Assembly: GCA_019313735.1 (NCBI GenBank)
Contig: JAFDAR010000091.1
Coordinates: forward strand, 1 to 7,445
DNA length: 7,445 nucleotides
DNA from: Deltaproteobacteria bacterium
Lineage (GTDB): Bacteria; Desulfobacterota; Syntrophia; Syntrophales; UBA2210
Direction of reading: 5' to 3'
The notes under the pieces are model-generated. The model was given only the letters and a program-made list of their open reading frames with translations. It had not been told where the DNA came from and searched no databases. A program made the position numbers and the translations under genes. Position 1 is the stretch's first letter. The number at the start of each line of letters is the position of its first letter. Below, piece by piece: positions 1 to 6,059 of this stretch.

Positions 1-207
1 GGAATGCACCAGGGGTAGCCCTTTGGAAACCACAGACCACAATATCGGACACACGTTTAAAAAGAGTATTCTTTCCCGAAAAAAATGGGAACAAATTTAT
101 TTTTTGTTAGGTTTGATGGACTCTTTACGAACCTGTCAACTATATGCCTGCGATAATTTGTTTAGCAAGCCTTGATCTTGAATGAAAATTCTCATAAATC
201 AACAGAA
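1..207. other. Left-edge noncoding stretch, no gene supported
   Basis: This AT-rich stretch lies downstream of the minus-strand MFS gene. I see no start codon with a ribosome binding site and no protein I recognise. One plus-strand frame is open from the left edge at position 2 to a TGA near 172, about 56 codons. Another is open from position 3 to a TAG near 108. Either could be the tail of a gene entering from the left, but neither has recognisable motifs. A weak A/T-only inverted pair (AACAAA at 90-95, TTTGTT at 103-108) is the nearest thing to a terminator and is not convincing. There is no tRNA, CRISPR or insertion-sequence end here. Confidence 0.5.
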
Positions 208-1431
208 TCATCCTATGTTCCTGCAGGTGGTCCCTCTCGACACCCGGATAAGGATGGCGATCAAGAAGACCAGAAGAGCAACCAGACCTCCAGCAAAGAG
301 GTATACCGCGCCGAGGCTCCATGTCTCCTTGATCCACCCCACGCCGTAAACGGCAAGTGACCCAACCCCGAAAACCAGAATGAATTTTATGCCGTACCCG
401 GTGCTTCTCCATCTGCCAGGTGTATATCTGGCCACAAGGCTGTTCTCAATGGGCTGCATGCCCAGTGCGAAAAAAATGTAAATGCCGGCCGATATAACGA
501 GCAGTTCCTGGCTTAACACGCCCATCAGGATGATGAAGGGAAGACTGAGGCCGTGGAACGCAAGGTACATCCACCTGAGATCGTACCTGTCCGCCATTCT
601 GCCCCCCACGATCTGTCCCGGGATACCGATCATGTAGATGAACGAGGCCAGCAGCGTGGCAGCTGCCGTCTTTGCACCGGTAAGGTTATGCAAATCTATA
701 CCACTGAGAAAATCCCAGAGAAAAGAGGACTTGAGCTCAAGATAAGCCGGAAGGACAACGCTGTTGCCTCTGTAGACAAGGCCGGAAAGGGTCATGATAA
801 CACACAGGATCAGGAAATATTTCATGTTGCTGTTACCATTTTCAAAACTTGAGGTATTTTCCTTCGCCTCTGTGTGTACCGGAGTCTCGTCGATATCCAC
901 CATGAACAACATGATTCCCCAGATAATGCTAAAGAAACCGATCATCAGATAGGTGGCTTCCCAACCGACCAGCCAGTTCAGGAGGCCGGCCGCGAAAGGC
1001 GCGCTGATCATCCCAAGATTTCCCGCGACACCGTTAATGCCGAGGGCCATCCCTCTGTTCTTCACACCGAGCGATATCATCCCCATTCCGGCAGGATGAT
1101 AACTGCCGGCAAAGAAACCGATAACAGCGAGGGAAAGCATCATGGATGTCCGGGTATCCGAAAAAGCGGTCAGCATGGCGCCTAAGCTCGTCCCGATAAA
1201 AAAGATTATCAGGGTAATGCGGTTATTGAATCGATCCGAAATCATCCCCCAGGGAAGAGCGGTAAGTCCGTACAGGAGATACATAAAAAAACTCATTTTC
1301 AGCACATCTCCCAGGCTCATTTTCAACGAAATCATGAGCGGTATGGCCAGCGCAGGGAATATCATCTCGTAAAAATGCGTGAAGAAATGGGCGACACAGG
1401 TAAAAATCATTATCTTTTTTTCATTATTCAT
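208..1431 (-). CDS. MFS (major facilitator superfamily) transporter, substrate unknown
   Basis: This 407-residue inner-membrane protein has about 12 hydrophobic segments, the usual MFS size and topology. The loop after the second helix carries motif A (G62-MIS-D66-R67-FNN-R71). A second copy sits at the equivalent place in the C-terminal half (GGRMADRYDLR, about 276-286), as expected from the internal duplication of the fold. A helix-5 motif-C-like stretch lies near 131-150, and SYHPAG at 110-115 recalls the fosmidomycin-resistance/sugar-efflux-like branches. A hydrophilic central loop falls at about 181-203. The start is supported by an AAGGAA Shine-Dalgarno on the minus strand at about 1440-1445. 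It lies 93 bp downstream of the TonB-like gene on the same strand, so co-transcription is possible. The substrate and direction of transport cannot be read from the sequence. Confidence 0.9.
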   Translation of the reverse strand: MNNEKKIMIFTCVAHFFTHFYEMIFPALAIPLMISLKMSLGDVLKMSFFMYLLYGLTALPWGMISDRFNNRITLIIFFIGTSLGAMLTAFSDTRTSMMLSLAVIGFFAGSYHPAGMGMISLGVKNRGMALGINGVAGNLGMISAPFAAGLLNWLVGWEATYLMIGFFSIIWGIMLFMVDIDETPVHTEAKENTSSFENGNSNMKYFLILCVIMTLSGLVYRGNSVVLPAYLELKSSFLWDFLSGIDLHNLTGAKTAAATLLASFIYMIGIPGQIVGGRMADRYDLRWMYLAFHGLSLPFIILMGVLSQELLVISAGIYIFFALGMQPIENSLVARYTPGRWRSTGYGIKFILVFGVGSLAVYGVGWIKETWSLGAVYLFAGGLVALLVFLIAILIRVSRGTTCRNIG

Positions 1432-1524
1432 AAATGGAATTCCTTGAAGTTATTCTGAAAATGACAACTGCGCATCAATTTTGGGTTTTGAGTTGTTAGC
1501 CCGCTGAACCCGCCTGAAGGGTTA

Positions 1525-2130
1525 TCAATCTCCGAGTGTGTACCTGAACTTCGCCACTATGTTGAGCTTTGCCAGGCCGAACTCCGCGGGAAAGGACGCG
1601 AACGGGGCGGCCGATCTTATGGCGTGCAGTGATTCCACATCAAGCAATTCGTGGCCTGATGAGACGATGACACGAGAATCTGTAAGAATGCCCTTTTTCA
1701 CTATTGAAAACTCAACTACTGTGGTTCCTCCCTCCCCGCGGGTAAAGGCATCGTCGGGATATGACCATCTTCTATCGATATTCTTTTTTACCTGAAGCAG
1801 ATATGGATAATATCTTGTGTCCGTGCTGTCAAGGGCTATGGTGTCCACAGCGCCGCTCCCGGTGGATTTACGGATATTCTCCGGTGAATCGCGCAAGGCA
1901 TTCTTTTTACTGTCGGGTGTTTCCCCGGTTTTGTTCAGGTGTTTTTCGAGACTGACGGTAAAAACTTCTTCCTCGTCTGTGCCGTCGTAGCCTCCAAGAA
2001 AACCGGACAAGGCCAGAAGAACAATATGGACCGCAAGTGAGAGTATTATAGCTGCTAAAAAAATCTTTTTTGGAATCATATTCTCTACCGTTTGGTATAT
2101 TATATGTGGTACTTTCGAGATGGTTTCCAT
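1525..2130 (-). CDS. TonB-family energy-transducer-like protein
   Basis: This 201-residue protein has a single hydrophobic segment near residues 22-44, preceded by a lysine pair, which fits an N-terminal membrane anchor with a periplasmic body. The C-terminal part (about 105-198) matches the TonB C-terminal fold. It has YYPYLLQVKKNIDRRWSYP, then the strand GTTVVEFSIVKKG, then SGHELLDVESLHAIRSAAPF and a final strand NIVAKFRY. TonB proteins couple the proton motive force, through ExbBD, to outer-membrane receptors. No exbB, exbD or receptor gene is present here. The linker (about 46-104) is acidic, Ser/Thr-rich and short, without the usual Pro-rich repeats, so a role other than canonical TonB is possible. 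The annotated start lacks a clear ribosome site. Met18 (start at 2079), preceded by GGTAGAG, is a credible alternative and gives a 184-residue product. It is divergent from tadA with a 42-bp gap. Confidence 0.8.
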   Translation of the reverse strand: METISKVPHIIYQTVENMIPKKIFLAAIILSLAVHIVLLALSGFLGGYDGTDEEEVFTVSLEKHLNKTGETPDSKKNALRDSPENIRKSTGSGAVDTIALDSTDTRYYPYLLQVKKNIDRRWSYPDDAFTRGEGGTTVVEFSIVKKGILTDSRVIVSSGHELLDVESLHAIRSAAPFASFPAEFGLAKLNIVAKFRYTLGD

Positions 2131-2172
2131 CCGGAAATGGTCTTTTTCTGTTTACTATGATATTACTTTCAA

Positions 2173-2622
2173 ATGCAAGGCGATGAATATTTTATGAGAA
2201 TGGCCCTTGGAGAGGCTGAGTCCGCCCTTGAATCGGGAGAGGTCCCTGTGGGCGCGGTAATCACCATGGAGGGCAGGGTGCTTGCAAAGACCCATAACAG
2301 CCCCATCCTGATGAAAGATCCTACCGCCCACGCGGAAATACTTGCCATCCGGGAGGCCGCAGACAGAACAGGAAATTACAGGCTTCACGGGACAACTCTT
2401 TATGTAACCATTGAGCCCTGCCCAATGTGCGCGGGGGCGATCATTCACGCGAGAATAGCGAGACTTGTATTCGGGGCCACAGATCCCAAGGGAGGGGCCC
2501 TTTCGCTTTATGGTATGCTTCATGACAGAAAACTCAATCATTTTGTTGAAGTGACAGGCGGAGTGCTTAAGGAAAAATGTAGTGAAATTTTGAGTAGATT
2601 TTTCCGGGAAAAGAGGATATGA
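2173..2622 (+). CDS. tadA: tRNA-specific adenosine deaminase TadA
   Basis: TadA deaminates adenosine 34 of ACG-decoding tRNA-Arg to inosine, widening wobble decoding. The 149-residue length is typical. The zinc deaminase signature is complete: H53-A-E55 (zinc ligand and catalytic glutamate) and P82-C83-PM-C86 (two zinc ligands), in the context TLYVTIEPCPMCAGAIIHARI. Downstream, VFGATDPKGGA is also characteristic of TadA rather than of cytidine or guanine deaminases. The N-terminus (DEYFMRMALGEAESA) begins where family members begin, supporting this ATG even though no good Shine-Dalgarno precedes it. An alternative start is Met8. It is followed after 42 bp by tRNA-Ser(CGA), a linkage to serine tRNA, SRP RNA and dnaX that is common in bacteria. 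Its own start is divergent from the TonB-like gene, with only 42 bp for both promoters. Confidence 0.96.
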   Translation: MQGDEYFMRMALGEAESALESGEVPVGAVITMEGRVLAKTHNSPILMKDPTAHAEILAIREAADRTGNYRLHGTTLYVTIEPCPMCAGAIIHARIARLVFGATDPKGGALSLYGMLHDRKLNHFVEVTGGVLKEKCSEILSRFFREKRI

Positions 2623-2664
2623 AGGCAAATTCAGTAAGAGCGTACAGGTAGTCTATTGTTACGC

Positions 2665-2758
2665 GGAGAGGTACCGAAGTGGTCGTAACGGGATCGACTC
2701 GAAATCGATTTGGGGGCCAAAAGCTCTCACGTGGGTTCGAATCCCACCCTCTCCGCCA
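2665..2758 (+). tRNA. tRNA-Ser (anticodon CGA)
   Basis: A complete class II tRNA of 94 nt including an encoded CCA. The acceptor stem is GGAGAGG (2665-2671) pairing with CCTCTCC (2748-2754), followed by discriminator G2755 and CCA at 2756-2758. The anticodon stem is ATCGA/TCGAT around the loop CTCGAAA, placing anticodon CGA at 2700-2702, which reads UCG. The T arm is GTGGG-TTCGAAT-CCCAC. A long variable arm (GGGGGC paired with GCTCTC through G-C and G-U pairs) is the serine hallmark, as is the G73 discriminator. A palindromic element begins only 6 nt beyond the CCA. Confidence 0.97.
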
Positions 2759-2764
2759 AAGAAA

Positions 2765-2848
2765 GGGGCCAAGTCTCAACATTTGACATTTCCAGTAGCC
2801 TGATCTGTGTGTAATATAATAAAATGTCAAATGTTGAGACCTGACCCC
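2765..2848. repeat. 84-bp near-perfect palindrome (MITE/REP-like element) between two tRNA genes
   Basis: The left arm (2765-2791) and right arm (2822-2848) are inverted copies of 27 nt that match at 25 positions, with a 30-nt A/T-rich loop (2792-2821). The outer end reads GGGG on the left and CCCC on the right; the inner end is ATTTGACATTT and its complement. Transcribed RNA would fold into a very long hairpin. From memory, palindromes of this kind occur as dispersed copies in deltaproteobacterial and related genomes and resemble substrates of REP-associated (Y1, IS200-like) transposases. That identification is inference, because only one copy is in this window. It has no coding capacity. 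Confidence 0.75.
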
Positions 2849-2866
2849 ACGTGGATGACCCCACGT

Positions 2867-2869
<3 letters not shown>
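2842..2869 (+). repeat. Exact tandem duplication of a 14-bp unit at the 5' end of tRNA-Ser(GGA)
   Basis: TGACCCCACGTGGA occurs twice without interruption (2842-2855 and 2856-2869). The first copy starts with the last seven bases of the palindromic element. The second ends with GGA, which is also the first three bases (2867-2869) of the tRNA. Each copy contains the 8-bp palindrome CCACGTGG. It is most simply a slippage duplication that lengthened the tRNA 5' leader by 14 bp. Confidence 0.9.
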
Positions 2870-2960
<91 letters not shown>

Positions 2961-2967
2961 TATAGTA

Positions 2968-3069
2968 TGACAGCCGGGCCCCGTGGAACGACGGATTGTG
3001 AACTCCGTCAGATCCGGGAGGAAGCAGCGGCAGCAATTTCGGCGTTTGCTACGGGTCCCCCGGCTGTCA
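2968..3069 (+). ncRNA. ffs: Signal recognition particle RNA, small bacterial (4.5S) type
   Basis: This is the RNA scaffold of the bacterial SRP; it binds Ffh and promotes assembly with FtsY for co-translational membrane targeting. The apical domain is clear: GTCAGATCCGGGAGGAAGC begins near 3006 and carries the conserved GGAAGCAGC strand of the Ffh-binding internal loops. The ends pair: TGACAGCCGGG (2968-2978) is perfectly complementary to 3059-3069, and the stem continues through CCCG/CGGG, giving a hairpin RNA of about 100 nt. The position upstream of dnaX and just after a serine tRNA is the classic location. Two deviations from the common consensus are visible: tetraloop GGGA rather than GGAA, and GTCAGA rather than GTCAGG. 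Exact mature ends are uncertain by several bases. Confidence 0.93.
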
Positions 3070-3190
3070 GCTTTGACGTTCTTCGTCACTGCGGCGTACC
3101 GTAAGTACGCCTCATTCCTCAGAATTTGCGCGCCTTGACCTTGGAGCTTTTTACTTTGCCGCCCGGTTCTGATTTTTACGAGATTATCAG
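3070..3190. repeat. Candidate dispersed intergenic repeat with three small hairpins
   Basis: Between the SRP RNA and dnaX there is no gene but several inverted repeats: TGACG/CGTCA (3074-3088, 5-nt loop), GGCGTAC/GTACGCC (3093-3111, perfect 7-bp stem with a 5-nt loop), and CTGAT/ATCAG (3169-3190). None is followed by a proper T-run, so none is a convincing terminator for the SRP RNA. The block resembles, from memory, a multi-copy intergenic sequence in deltaproteobacterial genomes. Only one copy lies in this window, so this is inference. Confidence 0.4.
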
Positions 3191-3218
3191 TTTTTAATAA
3201 CATCACACAGGTGTACCC

Positions 3219-4865
3219 ATGGAATACCTTGTCCTTGCAAGAAAATGGAGACCCCAGGTATTTGAAGACGTTGTAGGGCAGGATCATGTCGTCAAGACAC
3301 TCAGGAATGCCATCAAACTTGATCGCGTAGCTCACGCCTATATCTTCAGCGGCCCCAGGGGAACGGGTAAGACATCCGTAGCCCGAATCCTGGCCAAGTC
3401 GCTCAACTGCGAAAAGGGACCTACAGAGAAGCCGTGCAATCAGTGTTCGAACTGCAAAGAGATTACAGAGGGTGTATCTCTGGATGTGCGCGAGATAGAC
3501 GGAGCATCGAACAATAGTGTTGCCGAGATAAGAGAACTCCGGGAAAATATCAAGTTTTCTCCCATGTCTTCGCGCTATAAGATATATATTATTGACGAGG
3601 TCCATATGCTGAGTGGGTCGGCCTTCAACGCCCTCCTCAAGACACTGGAAGAGCCCCCCGCCCATGTTGTTTTTGTCTTTGCCACGACAGAGATATATAA
3701 GGTTCCGGCTACTATCCTCTCCAGATGCCAGCATTTTGACTTTAAGCGAATATCCGTCAGACAGATAGCGGATAACTTGGAACACATAGCAAGGGAAGAG
3801 GGAATAGGCATAAGCAACGCCGGCCTGTCCTGGATCGCCAGAGAAGGTGAGGGAAGTCTTCGGGATGCTCAGGGCATCTTCGATCAGGTCATTTCGTATG
3901 CCGGAACGGACATCAAAGATAGCGATGTGGAAGACCTCCTCGACCTCGCGGACAGACGCCTTATATTCGAGCTTTCCGACGCTGTTTTTAAGAGAAACGC
4001 CGGCGCGTGCCTGAAAATCATTGATGAGGCCTACTATTCCGGCGTGGACATAAAGCATTTTTATCAGATGTTTCTGGGGCATTTCATGAATCTGCTTACA
4101 ATGAAGATAACGAATGGCGAAGGTGTATTAGATGATATTCCAGACCATGAAACAGCGGAGCTGAAAGAACTGGCGCAGGGGGCATCGAGGGATACCATAC
4201 AGCGTATCCTGGACATACTGATGGCGGAAGAGGATGACATACGCAGGAGTATGGATCCACGCGTAAACCTGGAATACGCCGTGGTAAGGATGGCGTATCT
4301 GGAACCGCTTATACCCGTTGATGAAATCATTTCAAGAATGGAAGGCCTCGAAGCGAGGCTTGGAGGAGAGGGGAGACAGGATATCCCCGTAGCACGGAAG
4401 ATCCGGACTGATCGGGAGGCGGTGGTCGCTGAAAGCAACCAGAGCGGGGCGGATGAGAGAACGGATGGCGATAGTCTGTGGCAGGATTTGAAGAGTTTTA
4501 TAAAAGAAAAAAATCCTCCATTAAACTCAAAAATAGACAGTGGAAAATTTCTGAGTTATGAGGGCGATTGTCTTAAGATAGGATTTCCGAGAGGTTACAT
4601 TTTTCTGGATGACATCAAGAGCGCACCGCAAATGAATCTCCTGACACAGCTGGCGGCGGAATTTCTCGGGAAAAGCATAACGATAGATATTAAGCTGCTG
4701 GAAGGAGACGCGCGCAATTCCAACAACACGGCGTCAAATACCGCGAGCACAACAAACAACATCAAGAACGAGGCGCTGAGACATCCCCTTGTGCAAAAGA
4801 TCATGGATGTGTTTGAAGGTGCTGAAATAGTAGATATCAGGGTAAATGGCTCAAGGAGGCAATGA
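3219..4865 (+). CDS. dnaX: DNA polymerase III subunits tau/gamma
   Basis: DnaX is the ATPase of the clamp loader. Full-length tau also joins polymerase cores and the helicase. The AAA+ module is intact: Walker A GPRGTGKT (45-52), zinc-binding cysteines C64, C73, C76 and C79, Walker B IIDEVHML (124-131), sensor 1 FATTE (154-158), arginine-finger SRC (168-170) and sensor 2 GSLRDAQ (212-218). The collar domain follows to about 370, then a charged linker, a C-terminal tau domain, an Asn/Thr/Ser-rich spacer (about 500-517) and a conserved-looking tail. The 548 residues compare with 643 in E. coli. AGGTG at 3209-3213 supports the start. A run of seven A residues at codons 430-432 could allow frameshifting to a shorter gamma form. 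The stop overlaps the next start (ATGA). Confidence 0.97.
   Translation: MEYLVLARKWRPQVFEDVVGQDHVVKTLRNAIKLDRVAHAYIFSGPRGTGKTSVARILAKSLNCEKGPTEKPCNQCSNCKEITEGVSLDVREIDGASNNSVAEIRELRENIKFSPMSSRYKIYIIDEVHMLSGSAFNALLKTLEEPPAHVVFVFATTEIYKVPATILSRCQHFDFKRISVRQIADNLEHIAREEGIGISNAGLSWIAREGEGSLRDAQGIFDQVISYAGTDIKDSDVEDLLDLADRRLIFELSDAVFKRNAGACLKIIDEAYYSGVDIKHFYQMFLGHFMNLLTMKITNGEGVLDDIPDHETAELKELAQGASRDTIQRILDILMAEEDDIRRSMDPRVNLEYAVVRMAYLEPLIPVDEIISRMEGLEARLGGEGRQDIPVARKIRTDREAVVAESNQSGADERTDGDSLWQDLKSFIKEKNPPLNSKIDSGKFLSYEGDCLKIGFPRGYIFLDDIKSAPQMNLLTQLAAEFLGKSITIDIKLLEGDARNSNNTASNTASTTNNIKNEALRHPLVQKIMDVFEGAEIVDIRVNGSRRQ
4507..4561 (+). promoter_or_regulatory. Candidate slippery site for a gamma form of DnaX
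   Basis: Seven consecutive A residues (4507-4513) lie across codons 430-432 (GAA AAA AAT). A -1 shift on A AAA AAT would add 15 residues and stop at TGA 4559-4561, giving about 447 residues. Loss of one A leads to a TAA about four codons on, giving about 434 residues. In E. coli dnaX a -1 shift at nearly the same codon number makes the 431-residue gamma. No strong downstream hairpin is visible, only a weak TCCATT/AGTGGA pairing, and AGGA at 4483 is too far upstream to be a typical stimulator. The site is seen directly; its use is inferred. Confidence 0.4.
4853..4859 (+). promoter_or_regulatory. Strong Shine-Dalgarno that questions the ebfC start
   Basis: AAGGAGG ends only 2 nt before the ATG at 4862 but 8 nt before the in-frame TTG at 4868. 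Normal spacing is about 5-9 nt, so initiation at TTG is mechanically more likely, although the ATG makes the neat ATGA overlap with dnaX. Confidence 0.7.
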
Positions 4866-5182
4866 AATTGGCAAATAACATGGGAAAAATAATGAAACAG
4901 GCCCAGCAGATGCAGGCAAAGATGATGCGTGTGCAGGAAGAGCTGGAAGCGAAGACAGTGGAGGCAACGTCCGGTGGAGGGATGGTAACCGCCGTAGTCA
5001 ACGGAAAGTATGAACTGATATCGCTGAAAATCGAAAAAGATGTGGTTAATCCGGAAGACATCGAAATGCTGCAGGATCTTGTCGTAGCGGCGATAAATGA
5101 AGGGGTGCGCAAGGCGCAGGGAATGGCCCAGGAGGAGATGTCGAAAATAACCGGCGGCCTCAATATTCCCGGTCTGGCGTAA
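4862..5182 (+). CDS. ebfC: YbaB/EbfC family nucleoid-associated protein
   Basis: A small (106-residue) DNA-binding protein of the YbaB/EbfC family, which forms dimers shaped like tweezers and is often encoded between dnaX and recR, as here. Family features are the N-terminal helix MGKIMKQAQQMQAKMMRVQEEL, the glycine-rich turn SGGGMV followed by TAVVNGKYELISLKI strands, then VVNPEDIEMLQDLVVAAINEGVRKAQ and the C-terminal MSKITGGLNIPGL. The ATG overlaps the dnaX stop (ATGA), indicating translational coupling. An in-frame TTG at 4868 is better spaced from the AAGGAGG site and would remove two residues. A role in recombination or nucleoid organisation is known for relatives and is assumed for this protein. 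Confidence 0.95.
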   Translation: MKLANNMGKIMKQAQQMQAKMMRVQEELEAKTVEATSGGGMVTAVVNGKYELISLKIEKDVVNPEDIEMLQDLVVAAINEGVRKAQGMAQEEMSKITGGLNIPGLA

Positions 5183-5207
5183 TCGGGTCTTTAATTTCGA
5201 GCTTAAG

Positions 5208-5426
5208 AACCGTTAGACTTTATGTAACCGTCTACGGTTGTCGGTTCACAGTTCACGGTTTTTCCAATAAACTATGCAACGATTAGCGAGACCCAACGAT
5301 TGAAGTGTTTTGGATATTGATTTTAATTCTCTGTTTTTTCAACCGTGAACAGATAACTGTAAACCGTGAACGGTGATGACTTTGTCTTAGATTGCCACGT
5401 AGTTTTACTCAATCCGAAAACCGTTA
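5208..5426. repeat. AACCGT-based inverted repeat cluster in the ebfC-recR spacer
   Basis: The 268-bp gap between ebfC and recR contains many copies of an AACCGT core. AACCGTGAAC occurs at 5341-5350 and 5362-5371, and its exact complement at 5251-5260. Thus 5242-5260 and 5341-5367 form an inverted pair interrupted by a 7-nt insertion in the right arm, with about 80 nt between. AACCGT-CT-ACGGTT (5226-5239) is a perfect small hairpin. AACCGTTA occurs in direct orientation on both sides (5208-5215 and 5419-5426). There is no gene and no clear terminator. It may be a small repeat element inserted into what is usually a tight operon. Confidence 0.65.
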
Positions 5427-5450
5427 CAATGAAATGAAAGGTTCCAAAAC

Positions 5451-6050
5451 ATGACAGGTTACGCGCCTCCTATCCGGCGTCTCATAAAAGAGTTGACCAG
5501 ATTCCCCGGAATAGGTGAGAAAACGGCCACGCGACTGGCCACTTTTGTATTGTATTCTTCCGAGAGAGATGCCGCCAGTCTCGCTGAAAGCATTATCGAG
5601 GTCAAGCAAAAGATCCGGTTTTGCTCCATCTGTTTTAATCTAACGGAAGATGATGTCTGCGAAATATGCGGCGATCCTGCAAGAGACAGGGGTGTTATAT
5701 GCGTGGTTGAAGATCCTGATTCCCTTGTCGCCATAGAAGAAAGCGGAAGCTTCAGGGGCACATATCACGTGCTTCACGGTGTGCTTTCGCCCGCTGATGG
5801 CATCGGCCCTGAGTCCCTGCGAATCCAGGAACTTTTGGACAGGATATCCGGCAGCAATGTCAGGGAAGTTATTCTGGCTACCAACCCCAGCGTTCAGGGA
5901 GAATCGACAGCACTCCTCATTACAAAACTTTTGCAGGGAAAAGGTGTCAAGATCACCAGGATAGCCTTCGGCATTCCGATTGGGGGCGATCTCAAATATG
6001 TGGACAGGATGACCATGACAAAGGCCATCGAGTTCCGCCGGGGGGTATAA
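5451..6050 (+). CDS. recR: Recombination mediator RecR
   Basis: RecR works with RecO (and RecF) to load RecA on gapped, SSB-coated DNA. The 199 residues match the family length. Domains run in order: helix-hairpin-helix near 10-30 (LIKELTRFPGIGEKTATRLA), a four-cysteine zinc motif C58-x2-C61 and C70-x2-C73, a Toprim domain beginning near 80 with VICVVEDPDSLVAIE, then YHVLHGVLSPADGIGP and the C-terminal ATNPSVQGESTALLITKLL and IAFGIPIGGDLKYVDRMTMTKAIEFRR. AAAGG at 5437-5441 lies 9 nt before the ATG. The gene follows ebfC as in many bacteria, but after an unusually long repeat-bearing spacer, so it may have its own promoter. The fumarase genes begin 9 bp after its stop. Confidence 0.98.
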   Translation: MTGYAPPIRRLIKELTRFPGIGEKTATRLATFVLYSSERDAASLAESIIEVKQKIRFCSICFNLTEDDVCEICGDPARDRGVICVVEDPDSLVAIEESGSFRGTYHVLHGVLSPADGIGPESLRIQELLDRISGSNVREVILATNPSVQGESTALLITKLLQGKGVKITRIAFGIPIGGDLKYVDRMTMTKAIEFRRGV

Positions 6051-6059
6051 AACCGTCCC

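Noticed and set aside
2..172. Plus-strand frame open from the left edge, possibly the end of a gene
   Set aside because: It is only about 56 codons with no recognisable motif in AT-rich sequence; it cannot be told from chance without upstream sequence.
172..1372. Several plus-strand frames opposite the MFS gene
   Set aside because: They are antisense shadows of a complete 12-helix transporter, with no ribosome sites or recognisable domains.
1449..1478. Minus-strand TTGATG / AATAAC pair as a promoter for the MFS gene
   Set aside because: Each box matches only 4 of 6 positions, and a transcript starting there would begin inside the Shine-Dalgarno sequence.
1507..1523. AACCC/GGGTT hairpin after the TonB-like gene as a terminator
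   Set aside because: It has only a 5-bp stem with a 7-nt loop and no T-run on either strand.
2783..2820. TTGACA and TATAAT inside the palindromic element as a promoter for tRNA-Ser(GGA)
   Set aside because: Both hexamers are perfect, but the spacing is 26 nt, far from the usual 16-18, and the TTGACA is part of the repeat arm.
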